A stretch of DNA of 64,000 nucleotides from Lyophyllum atratum (taxonomy: Eukaryota; Basidiomycota; Agaricomycetes; Agaricales; Lyophyllaceae): positions 1,612,001-1,676,000 of the forward strand of contig JACGCN010000011.1 in NCBI GenBank assembly GCA_014905825.1. The letters run 5' to 3'. The translations under genes and the position numbers were made by a program. The notes under the pieces are model-generated. The model was not told where the DNA came from and searched no databases. It saw only the letters and a list, made by a program, of their open reading frames with translations. The first letter of the stretch is position 1. The number at the start of each line of letters is the position of its first letter. Of the stretch, positions 22,146 through 32,782 are shown piece by piece.

Positions 22146-25100
22146 ATGGACCAGACTCTACCCGGTGCTGGTGGCTATTCTAGGCAGCAGCACCATCAAC
22201 AACAACATCAGCAGCAGCAGCAGCCTCTGCTCTTTCCGTCCTCACAACTTCCCTCCCCGTCCCAGCTCCACTCACGTCAGACGGCATCGAACAACACACT
22301 ATCTACTACCCTACCGAACCTGAACATTCCGCCCGGTCGCTACGATATCCAGCAGCAGCAGCAACAGCAACAGTGGTCACCGCAACGGACGTCCAGTTCA
22401 CGGGATGAACTGCATCCCGTACAGCAGCAGCAACAACAGTCTCAGCCCCACCAGCACGCCCAGCAGTCAAATATCCAGCAGCTTCAGCAGCAGCACCAGC
22501 AGCAAAATCTGCTCCCCGCCCCCATCAAAAGAGAATCCACCAGCCACGGCGTCATGCACGCCAAGGACGGCAACTCCTCCAACCACAACAACACTGCCGC
22601 ATCTTCAAGTCGAGTACCCCTCGATGACGCCATGCCCTCCACCAGCGACTTCGTCAAGAAGCTGTACAAGTTGAGTCGCTCTTCTGTATCATATGCAATC
22701 GGTCGCATGTCCGTGTATCACGCGCATATATGCTGAAACCAATAATTCTGTTCCTCTTTAGAATGCTCGAAGACCAATCCTTCCAACCTGTCGTGTCGTG
22801 GGGTCCCCAAGGAGATTGTTTCGTGGTGAAGGTGAGTATATGCACGTGTTATTTTTAGACTTTTCCTTGATTTATGACGACGCCTCAGGACATGAATGAA
22901 TTTACAAAATCGATCCTGCCCCGGATGTTCAAACACTCAAACTTTGCTAGCTTTGTGCGACAGCTCAACAAATACGACTTCCATAAAGTGAAAAACACGG
23001 ATGACATGATGCAGTTTGGCGAGCAGGTTTGTCATGGCACCTATCTCTTCCCACACCGCTGCGACCCCAAATCATATCATACTAAATTCTAATCCCTTTT
23101 TGTAGAGCTGGACGTTTCGGCACCCCGACTTCCATGCCGACCGGCGAGAAGCCCTCGAAAATATTAAGCGCAAAGTCCCTGCCCAACGAAAACAGTCGGT
23201 CCAAGCTACTGCTTCCGCCCCGACGCCCTCCGCCCCCGCCCCCATTGGATCCCACCACCATCATCCCCGTCGGCACAGCCGCCGGCATCGTTCGCGCTCC
23301 CCGTCGTACTCGCATTCACATTCATACTCCCGGTCGCCGTCGCCGAGCTCTCCACATCAACTTCAAATACAGCATCAGATGCAGGATCTGCATTCTCAGG
23401 TGACGTCCCTGCAGTCGCAGCTGCGGACACAGGAAGCCCGCGAGCGAGAACTGGAGGAGCGGGTGCGGAGGCTTGAGCGCGGCCAGGGCGATGTGCTCCA
23501 GGGGTTGGTCGGCGTGCAGCGCGGCATGGCTATGCAGGACGGGGTGGTGAGGGGGCTGGTTGGCGGCTGGGTTGGTATCGATGGTCAGGGTGAGTGAAGT
23601 TCCATTGTCGTTGTTGCGGTCTTCTTGCCTTCTTGCTTTTGATCTCACGCATATGTCATGTATACACTCACATTTACGTTCTAGAGACCTGCTAAACCCC
23701 TCGTTTCGCGATTCCCCCTCTTCTTTTCCTCTTCTTTTTTGCGCATATAGTCACCCCTTGCTTGTTCTTATGTTCCTTCAATCCACGTCAAGCATACCCC
23801 TCTCGCTCCTTGTAGATCTATAGATTCCATTCTTCCTGTTCAAAATACTAGAACGCTTGACGCGCATATACCCCGAATCCACGCTTCTCTTCCATACAAA
23901 CACTTCTTTTTTTCCCATTCTTGGTTTTCTTCAAACTTTAGAACACGAAGGCTGACTGTTTTCACCCCTTTGTATGTCCCCTCAAATCTCAATCCAAATC
24001 TTGACCCCACGGTCCCTCGTCACCAAATCCTGCGCGAAATCAAAAAAAATGCCCTCACAACCCATGGTCGCACTTCAGGCACCGAAACGAAGTCGCAGAA
24101 CTCAGGTCTGGGCCTTGATATGAATCTAGACCCCGGCGGAGGTCTGGGGAACCAGCCGTCCACCCTCCCACCATCTACGGGTCTTGCCAATCCCAACCCA
24201 AGCCCGAGCCTTACCGCCTCGTCGTCGCGCACTACGGGCGCCCCGCAGAACCAGCGATATGCCCCGTTCCTCCCGACGCCCAATGGGAGCCGAGGCGCTG
24301 GTGAGGGTGTAGGCAATCCGGAGGAGGTGGCGCGGGCGTCGCTGGTGCGGGTGGGCGAGTTTTCACGGCAGCAGCAGAAGCGGCCTCGTCGTCGAGATGA
24401 GGAGGCGCGAGAGGAGGAGGAAGAGGAGGTCGTGATGCCGACGGTGGTGCCGCCATCGATGTCGCAGCAAGACTGGGCCGAGCTGGGGATGGCCATAACG
24501 GCGGGGGCGGGGGCGGGGGAGGAGCACGAGGGTCTGCAGGTGTATACTGTGGGACACTTGATGCCCCGCACGCCGGATGTTGGTTCGGGTTCGGGTGGGG
24601 GATGGAATTTTGGTGCCACGTCGGATGCGGGGGGGTTGTATGGCTCGGCCACCAGGAGTGGGAGTGGGACGGGTGGGGATTCGCAGCCTGCCACGTCGGC
24701 CTCCTCGAAGTCGCAGTCGTCGCAGCCCTCGTCGTCAGAGGCAGAGTCCCACTCTCAGAAGCTGCGGGTGCGTAGGTCAACGTTTGTCCCGGGTTGGGCG
24801 GTACCACCACGCGTGCTGCTGGTAGACGATGATGTTGTGAGCCGTAAGCTGGGCAGCAAGTTCCTCCAGGTGTTTGGGTGCACCATCGATGTCGCTGTCG
24901 ACGGCTCTGCAGCCGTGGACAAGATGAATCTGGCAAAGTACGATCTGGTCCTCATGGTATGTTCCTGTCCTTTGCCGGCACATCAAGTGGTACTCACCAC
25001 CGCCATACAGGACATCGTGATGCCGAAGCTCGACGGTGTATCCGCGACGTCGCTCATACGCCAGTTCGACAGAAACACACCTATCATCTCCATGACAAGC

Positions 25101-25726
25101 AACTCGAAACCCAATCAGATCTTGGCCTACTACGAGTCCGGTACGCCCCCCCCCCTCCCCCCCTCCTCTCTCTAACCTGCTTACCACGGCTCAACCCCCC
25201 TATTCCAGGCATGAACGACATCCTCCCCAAGCCGTTCAGCAAACAGGGTCTGCTAGACATGCTCGAGGCACGCTTCCCCCATCCGCCCTGTCCATTCCAC
25301 TAACGACGCGCCGCCCCTATCTAGAAACACCTGATGCACCTCAAAGTGATCCAGCAGCACATGCGCGGGGGCAGTATCCCGCGCTCGGTTGGAATCCCGC
25401 CGCTGTGCGATTCGTCTTTCGAAGCGGCCTTTGCAGCGGGCACGGGCACCGGATCAGGGGGCGCCCTGGTACCCCTGCCTGTGCCCTCGCCCGGGCCCTT
25501 CGGCTTCGACGTCGAGGAGGACGGGCGGATCAACCCGCTCGCGGGGATGGGCCTCACGGACGAGCAGTATAACACCATACTGCAGAACATTGTGAATGGG
25601 GAGGGGTTCATGGGCGGTGTGGAGGGGAGTGGGGGGAGGGAGAAGAGGATGCTGGAGGTGGGTGAGGGGGAGGAGGAGGGGAGTGGGAGGGAGGGGAAGA
25701 GGAGTCGGTTTGAGGTTGTTGAGTAG
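22146..25726 (+). CDS. SKN7: Skn7-type regulator: HSF DNA-binding domain plus response-regulator receiver
   Basis: Transcription factor linking two-component phosphorelay signalling to oxidative, osmotic and wall-stress genes. It starts [20 protein letters not shown] at 22146 with a glutamine-rich N-terminus. The HSF-type domain is spread over exons: [81 protein letters not shown]. It is followed by a His/Ser/Arg-rich linker and a coiled coil ([20 protein letters not shown]). After a long Gly/Ser-rich middle the receiver domain begins [19 protein letters not shown] near 24810 (acidic DD pair). The phospho-acceptor Asp is in DIVMPKLDG near 25013, then PIISMTSN, and the conserved Lys is in ILPKPFSKQ near 25220. 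The stop is at 25724-25726 after EVVE. The gene is complete and all receiver key residues are present. Confidence 0.95.
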
Positions 25727-26982
25727 GCTGGGCGGGTCAGTTGGTTGCTTGGTGCCGCGCCCTCCTTGGGCTTTTTGGCTGGTGGGCTGTGTGGTGCTGC
25801 CATCACGTTTTTTCTTTTCTTTTTTCTTGGCAGATGTGGGACGGCTGGTGACCGAGACTACGCATATAGACCCCGACTCCGTTTCCCTTGTACTGGTTGT
25901 ACTGGAAGACTTCCTTCCACTTGGCCTGGCCATACCCCCTCCCCTCACCCATGCGTTATTTATTACCCCTGCTCCCACCCCTTCTCAATTCCTTGTTGTG
26001 TGTTGTGCTTTCGATATCATTGCTATCACATACGTATACGGTCGGAGTCATTGAGAACTCACAAACGACCATACCATTGTATTCATGCATCTATCTACCT
26101 ATGTATCGCTAATTGAAACAATAGATGACTTCTTGCTGCTTACCTTCAAGTCTCGTTGTGTGTACTCAGATGCTAGCAGGAACATCCAGGACCTCGCCAT
26201 AGCACGCCTACATCATGAAATAAAGTCATTTATAGGCATTCCAGTGTACATGTGAATTTAGCACAGAATCTCATCGTCTTATCTATCTTGTTAACCAGAT
26301 ATCGAGGGATGGCTAGGTATAGACCACCAAACTTGAACAAGGCAAAACAAGGGGCAGTACTAGCATAACGATCATGAACACCGTCCCTGTTGCACATGTG
26401 TCTGGCTATGGATGGGTCCGGGACTATAACCTCGTCGGAACGTGTTCCAAGTTGGGGGTGGACTGATGAAAGTGACGAGGGTTTCGCTGAAAGATTTTAA
26501 TGATCTTGGGAAAGGGGAGCTTGACACGACGAGTACAGCACCTGTTCAGATCACTTGCAAAGACTTCCGGAGCATCTAGTCGCCGATCCCATGATATGAG
26601 ACACGAAGCCTTGTAACTTGAAGCTTAGAACGTTAGGCTTTCTCAGGAAGTTGATCTTTGCTGAATTGTTGAGTGTGGTTGGCAGCAGCGTTCTCTTGCA
26701 AAATGACTCGATTTTGTCTTCTAAGCCAATGTCCACAGACGTTCGAGGCAATAGTCGCTAGCGGTATGTGAGCTGTACTGTACTAGAAAACGGTCGTGAT
26801 AGGCGGCTTGGATTGAATAGAAACAATGCTGTGCATGGGCGGCGTCGGCACAGCACCGGATGGAATAATTGACAAGATGAAATCAAAGCAATACATAGCA
26901 AGATATTGTTCCTCATACTGGAAGTCGGCTCTGGACAACGCTGAACATGGAGCGGTCCGCCAAGAATCGGAAGGCACGACGT
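25727..26982. other. Intergenic, tail-to-tail between SKN7 and kinase-like gene
   Basis: 3' untranslated regions of two converging genes. The first 400 bases are T/C-rich as expected for a trailer. Nothing else was recognised. Confidence 0.5.
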
Positions 26983-29419
26983 TCAACACCACAACCCCAG
27001 GCCAAAAATCTTCTCCATTTCGCTCTCCTCATGATGCCGATCGCCACTCCACGCCCTATCAGACTCCTCATCGTCGACGTGGTACGACCTCCCAAAATCG
27101 ATGAGCCGGAAGCTCGGGTTATCCTTGCTCCGCTCAGAGGGCGGGACGTCAAGCGGCCCTGGCTGGATGAGCAAATTGCGAGCGTATACTGAGCCGTGAG
27201 CCCACCCGAGGTGGTGGAATCGGTAGATGAAGGACAAGGCTTCGTGCCTGTTGAAGGATAAGGTCATCAGTTATGGAACAAGGTATATGAACGCATGCGA
27301 GATGTTTACTTTTGGTCAAGGGTGAGATCACCAGGGCGGACCTCTCTTCCGCAGTCTTCGAGAAGTAGGATAGGGCTGAAGTGACCCCGAGGTTCACGTT
27401 CCTTCTTAACAGGTTTCCTGGCGTCAGAGTCGCCTCTTTCCCCCTTCTCGCCAGTTTCACTCCCGCCATCAGCGTCCGAACTAGTGTCCGCATCGGTCAT
27501 CTGCCCCTCATTCACCGGTTCCTGCACCTCCACAACATGCTCCGCCTCCTCATCCTCCTCCTCAGGCACATAATACCCATAAAACCGGGGCACCATTGCC
27601 CCCACTGGCACCGGATCATGCATCGGCGGCAACACATTGAACCCACTCCACTCCTCATACATATGTCGCTCAAACTTCTGATAGTTCCTCGACTCCCTCT
27701 GCAAATGGTCGTCATCCTCATTCGACAGCTTCGCCACCACCCGCATCTTCACCGTCGGCGGCACCGGCACTGGCGGGCTCAGATGCTCGCACGTCGGGTG
27801 AGCCGGGTCCTGCCAGGCGACCGAGGTGCGGATGGGACGCACGCGGCCTTCGAACTCGGCGCGGTAGGAGCAGGTGTCGGGGGGGCTGAACTCGCGCCCG
27901 TCGGGTTTGGCGTCAGGGTTATTGAGGTTCACGGATTCGACGACGTGGAAGGTGACGGGGGGCCGGCCTTCCTGTATTATCGACACCTCGCCGGCCATCT
28001 CTTTCCATTGGGGGTCCATGTGCTCGCCGTTCTCGCCGTCGCACTCCTTCAGGATGCGGGCGACGTCGGCGTTGACGCAGTCCTTGCAGAGAACCGGGTC
28101 GGTAGAAGGTGATGGGAGGACAGCGGAGCGCGGAAGCTCCCACTCGGCTTGGTATACGATTGAATGGTTGCCTTTGCCGATAGGATGCGCGGGTGAGATG
28201 TACAGATGGGCCTCACCGATGGGCTCGGGGTCGCTGGGTACAGGTGCTAAAGGACGGGGAGGCAGATCATGCTGTACGAAGATAGGTGGTGGAATTGGGC
28301 CGGGGACTGCAGGAGGTCGGATCAAGTATCCCCCGAGCTGCTTCTCCGTACCAGAGGTCTCGTCGCCGCTTGCAGAAGACAAAATCGAGAGTTCCGGGGC
28401 CGGATCCTTGCTTGACTTCGATGGAGCTTTAGCCTCTGCCTCGGCTTTAGCCTTCAGGCGGGCCGCCTCCGCTGAAGCAGACAACTGGAGTCTATAAACA
28501 TGTACACGATCGGGCCGCGAAGTCCATTCCATGTCTTTGGGCGATCTTTCAGCGCGTCCGTAGCGATTTTGTGTTCGGACGGCGAGAAGATTCCATGGAT
28601 CGTGAACGATGAGCTTTTTTGGGAGGCGATCGGGGTCGATGATGGACCTCAGCGGTGTTGTCTGGTAGCTGAAGGGAACGAGGGGCCAGGGAGCGGGATA
28701 GTTGGAAGGTTCGAAGATGGATCCCGTCGATGCCTGCGATGAGGAGCGTCAGGCTATGACTTTATGGCTAAAGTGTAGCGGACCTGTTTTCCCTTGACGG
28801 CTCTCGCGGCTGGCATGGACTGCCCCGCGACCCCCTTCCTGATGTTTTCCTCCATCTTCTCAATGTCTTCGCGCGGCGACCACGGGTCAATGACCTTCGG
28901 CTCCTCCTCCATCTCCGCCCACTCAATTTCGTCCTGGGCATGGTCCAGCTCCCCGTTCGCTTTCATCCACTTCACCAGCTTGCTCCCTGTGGTGATCGTC
29001 CTGAGATTTGGTAGGTCGGGTATGCGCCGCACGTGATAGAAATCGAAGAGTGTTGAGCCCCAGAGCTGGAGGCCGTTCGGCGTCGTCTTTCCGGGAAGAG
29101 TATTTTCAGGCGTAATGCACTTGCCATCGGGCGCGCGAGGCCAGCAGCGGAAGACCATCCGTTTCCGTGTTCCGTCCCCAGGGATGAATTCCTTAGCCTC
29201 GGTGGTCGAGGCTTTCGCCGCAGTGGGTATGCTCGATGCTCCAGGTGACCCCTTCATGTTAGGCCCGGGATTGTATCGAGCCAATATAGCGATGAGATCC
29301 GCTGCGGTGAAGTTACGAGGTTCTTCTTTTGGGAAGTTGAACATAGGGAGTGGAGGTGCTGGTTCGGAAAGCACCTCGAGGTCGGGGATCACAGTCATGG
29401 GCGTGTTTTCCGTGTCCAT
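26983..29419 (-). CDS. Fungal protein-kinase-like domain protein, probably catalytically dead
   Basis: The start is MDTENTPMTVIPDLEVLSEP at 29419. An N-terminal region rich in Pro, Glu and Lys is joined by an intron after VKGKQ to TGSIFEPSNYPAPWPLVPFS and then to the long central exon, which ends LTLDQK near 27306. In it, a glycine-loop-like IGKGNHSIVYQAEWELP is followed by a long insertion. The hinge-like ILLLEDCG precedes the last exon (about 27255-26983). That exon holds FHHLGWAHGSVYARNLLI, in the position of the HxDxxxxN loop but with Ser in place of Asp, and RLIDFGRS, the DFG motif, ending GLGLWC. The fold assignment rests on these motifs. Loss of the loop Asp suggests a pseudokinase or a non-protein substrate. 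The last codons before the stop are the least certain. Confidence 0.78.
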
Positions 29420-30389
29420 GGTGGATTTGGGTTGATGTTCGATCGTGGCTTCTGGGGTCCGATCAGCACATATCGCCTAGTAATATGGGATAGACATACA
29501 GCAGTGAAGCACGAACGAGAGAGGTTCACGCTGCGCGTAGAGAGGGTTGAAAACTGTATACAGTATTCAGCGAGACTTCCGGAGAATGAAGGTACAACTG
29601 ACCAGTGGTTGACTCCCGATGGGTGGCTCTGATAACCTGGGCGAGGTGAAAACGGGGTCAAGTGCTCTTGTTGACTCGGACGCGCCCTGTGTAAGCGCAC
29701 GTGTCTGTTGATGCGTATCGATAACCTGATTGTGTTCTTCAAACAATCGGCCAGAGACCTACTGCATAGTCCGCGGCAGTCTCAGCATGGATGTCGAAAA
29801 ATGATGACGAGCGAACGTTACGCGTACCAGCAGGTCCAGCAGTCAACTCCGTTACTTCGAACGACTACCACCCAACTTCCAGCCTCATGCACTTAGCAAA
29901 TCCGTCAAGGCTCAACACGATGCCCTGATTTACGTTATGGTCAACGAATCGGTTATGGAAGATGCCTAAAATGTGGAACAAAGAATCTGGTGGGAAAATT
30001 CGGCGCGTGAGCAGGTATGTGTGGCCATTTGGAGCGCCATTTATGCCAGAAACGACGTACTTGGTTTTTAGGACTCCGTTTCGTCGATTTCGCTCACATT
30101 CCACGAACAGGCCTCACCGCTGTTGAAGATGGTCGTGCAACTTGGACAAGGACGGTGTCAGGCACGGCATCCTCATTTGGAAAGGTCGGCAGTCAATATT
30201 CAAATATTCACGGCCCGCCGCGCCCTCGATGACCAGGAAAGGAATGCGTCATTGGTTGAGAGCCACTTGTTTATGTCTCGAATGTGTTCAGTCTTGAGTC
30301 CGACTCTTGACTAGCTTGACTGCTCAACGAAATCTGTATACCTGTCTGCTCAGTGCTAGTCACAGGGGCAAAAATAGATAGTAAATGCT
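29420..30389. other. Intergenic between kinase-like gene and tRNA-Phe
   Basis: Promoter side of the kinase-like gene, then about 700 bases without a recognised gene. Confidence 0.5.
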
Positions 30390-30487
30390 TGGGGGCACCG
30401 CGGATCGAACGCGGGACCTTCAGAATTCAGATGCGTAATGTCTATCGCAACTTCAGTCTGCTGCTCTCCCAGCTGAGCTATGCCCCC
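30390..30487 (-). tRNA. tRNA-Phe (GAA) with 25-base intron, copy A
   Basis: Read on the minus strand: a perfect 7 bp acceptor stem (GGGGGCA/TGCCCCC), D-arm GCTC-AGCTGGGA-GAGC, anticodon loop CTGAAG with anticodon GAA, variable loop AGGTC, T-arm CCGCG-TTCGATC-CGCGG, and discriminator A. A 25-base intron (about 30450-30426) interrupts the loop after base 37, as in eukaryotic nuclear tRNAs. Total length is 73 plus 25. The A box and B box (GTTCGATCC) promoters are intact. The first anticodon-stem pair appears as G-A. It forms one edge of the inverted duplication. Confidence 0.9.
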
Positions 30488-31790
30488 ATTGTACCGTAGG
30501 TAAGTGGAGACACAATCCTTGACAAATGGACGACTCCTCAGTTGAGTCTCATGACGCTCCAGTAACACAAAGAAACATGTTGCGGGAAGTGGTACCGTTT
30601 TACACGGAAACATGTTCTATAGACCGATGGTCGTACCATGTCTGGGGCACGCAACAGGGATGGAAGCATCTCCTCAACCATGTGGGTAGTATACACCACC
30701 GCCGGCTACAGCACATGTATTTCGCTTAGAATTGAATAGTAGAAGCGACGCGAACGTGAAATGTACCAGTATATTCCAGATCGTTCGTTTAAAAGCGGGG
30801 TACACGAGTCAGCCCCATATCAGATGCGCACCTTGAGCATATGCATTGTAAGGGTCCGTAAGGGGGGAGATCACAGGGCGACGGTGCTGCGCCTGGTCAG
30901 GCTCATGATCGCCGCATGATCGATCGCTCGTACGGGGTTTTCGGTGACCATTAACTGATCAGCGGGGGCATCAAAGGCGACAAAGCCCAATCACGACGCG
31001 TCTATTTCGCCTATGTATGTAGATCCTTCCCCGCTTGCGGATCCAAACAGAGCAGCGGACATAGTACCAAGGGTTCCTCGGTGTCTTGATATTGAATGAG
31101 AGGGCGAGACCAAAACTTGAGACATGTGGAGGCTGCCCCTGCCTTCGGCTGTCTAATATTGGAGCAGGGTTGGATGTCGTCGAAATTCATGGATTAGACA
31201 ATGCCTATTAGCAAAGTTCGAAATAGAATATCAGAGTAACTGCTCCATAGAACGTGGAAACTCGCGACCTCAAGTAGCATCCGCAGCCTGGCAGGTGCCT
31301 GATAGAAACCTGGATTGTGTACATAGCGAAATTAAGGCCTGACAAGAATACCGAAGCGTCGCCTTACAGAAGTTGCGGTCGGGTCCATTCCTGTCAGGCT
31401 GTAAGGATGTCAACAGTTTCTCGTTAGCTCCGCGTTATACCATGGCGTATATAATTAGACAATGCCGAGGTTTGTCTTGTACAACCTCATGACCCAACTT
31501 GAACAGGGACAGGAAGAACGATCGGTAGGTATCGCAGAAGCGAAACTCAAATCCGCGTGGTCTTTTCCGATCTAAACTGATATATCCTTGAGACCTCGAA
31601 AACATCGGCCTCGAGGTCTGAGAATGGCAACTCTAGGTAAAATAGACGATCTGGCTCCGCAGCCATCAGGGAAGTTTGAGTCCGCGTGGACTACCTGCCC
31701 GATCATCCCGAAAGAAAGAGAAAGTTGAAGACATACAGAGCCATCCAAGCTGCGAGGTTTCGTAGAACACTGCGCTCTTTATCACGATTG
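30390..31790 (-). repeat. Inverted segmental duplication, copy A (with tRNA-Phe)
   Basis: This stretch matches the reverse complement of 50225-51564 over nearly its whole length. Examples of shared blocks: the run around 30880-30960 beginning ATCACAGGGCGACGGTGC, the block near 30985 AAGCCCAATCACGACGCGTC, the block near 31180 GAAATTCATGGATTAGACAA, and the block near 31590 GAAAACATCGGCCTCGAGGT. Similarity includes the tRNA gene and stops at its 3' end. At the other side it fades near 31760-31800. Copies differ by many substitutions and small gaps, so the duplication is old. Short open frames in copy B are broken by stops here. Confidence 0.85.
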
Positions 31791-31802
31791 AGGAATTCCG
31801 AG

Positions 31803-32782
31803 TTAGTGGATCTCGCGATAGAAAGGATTGTATGTGGTAGCGTCTTCGATGGTCACGATTTTACCAATCGCATAGGTGTCATCTTGGACTGTGACGTACT
31901 TCTGCATCTCGCTTTTTGCCTTCATAGCTCCGAGGGCATTGCGACGGATTGATTTTCCTGTAGGAGGATATATTGAAGTGAGCACGAAAGGTCAAGTATG
32001 AATGGATGTTACGATATAGAATACTAATCTGAGCTACACTATCGTTGTCCGGCCGTCCTCTTTCGCATCGACTGCTTCTGTCGCGGGTGCGTCCTGAGTA
32101 TGTCCTGGCCGTTCGATGACCCGTTTGATGTTGTCCTGATTCTTGACCCATTCCTTTCGACATCATCAGTCATCAGCAAAGCAAGGCATACAGAATCTCG
32201 ATAGCTTACATTCATGCTTTATGCTGTTAGCAACGCTCCTGCGACACTCTGGACAGCTGCGCACGCGGCCGATGGCTTTCTACGAGGCCGGTACCAGACT
32301 TCGCCGCGCCGTTCGACATTACAAACTCCCTGTGCAGAACTGTAAGTGCTTTGGCGGTCGATCCTTCTGATGGCGTCAGATTGGGATCGAGTTCTTTTGT
32401 CCTTTCTTCTGGAATTGGGAGAATAGCTTCGCGAAGACATAAAATCCCCACTCACAATGAAGACAATGCGCGTTGAGATGATAAGTGCACGATACGAGAG
32501 ATGATTACGTGAAAAATTGGAACCTGTCGATGTCGGTCAGATGGTCGTATGGGACGGTGAATTGAAGCTGGAAGGCAAATTTAGTAAGGTTAGCTGTCAA
32601 GGAACAAAAAAGGCAGAGGCATTGCAAAGCAAAGAGAAAACGAAAACAGGTCCGTCAAGGCATCAACCAAACGATAAAGACAATCTCGTGACGCCGGCGC
32701 GACGAACCAATCTGCAAACCCTGCCAAGCTAAGGAATTGAAGACTCACGCTTGGACTTCCGCGTTCGTTCTATGCGTGCCAT
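31803..32782 (-). CDS. Small unrecognised protein gene, structure uncertain
   Basis: A minus-strand series of exon-like pieces. It starts with ATG at 32782 (MARIERTRKSK), donor at 32748, then from 32593 PNLTKFAFQLQFTVPYDHLT followed by DID. Next is an open stretch LPIPEERTKELDPNLTPSEG with STAKALTVLHREFV (about 32440-32330), then EWVKNQDNIKRVIERPGHTQ (about 32150), and a last exon GKSIRRNALGAMKAKSEMQK with YVTVQDDTYAIGKIVTIEDA, ending FYREIH and a stop at 31803. The pieces have ordinary protein composition and plausible acceptors. The junction between the second and third pieces could not be made in frame, so the gene may be damaged. I do not recognise the family. Its 3' end abuts the edge of duplication copy A. 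Confidence 0.38.

Noticed and set aside
24020..24936. Long minus-strand frames of 224-234 codons
   Set aside because: Antisense to the SKN7 Gly/Ser-rich middle region, with no domain of their own.
27381..28497. Two + strand frames above 200 codons
   Set aside because: Antisense shadows of the kinase-like gene, whose minus-strand frame has the motifs and splice sites.
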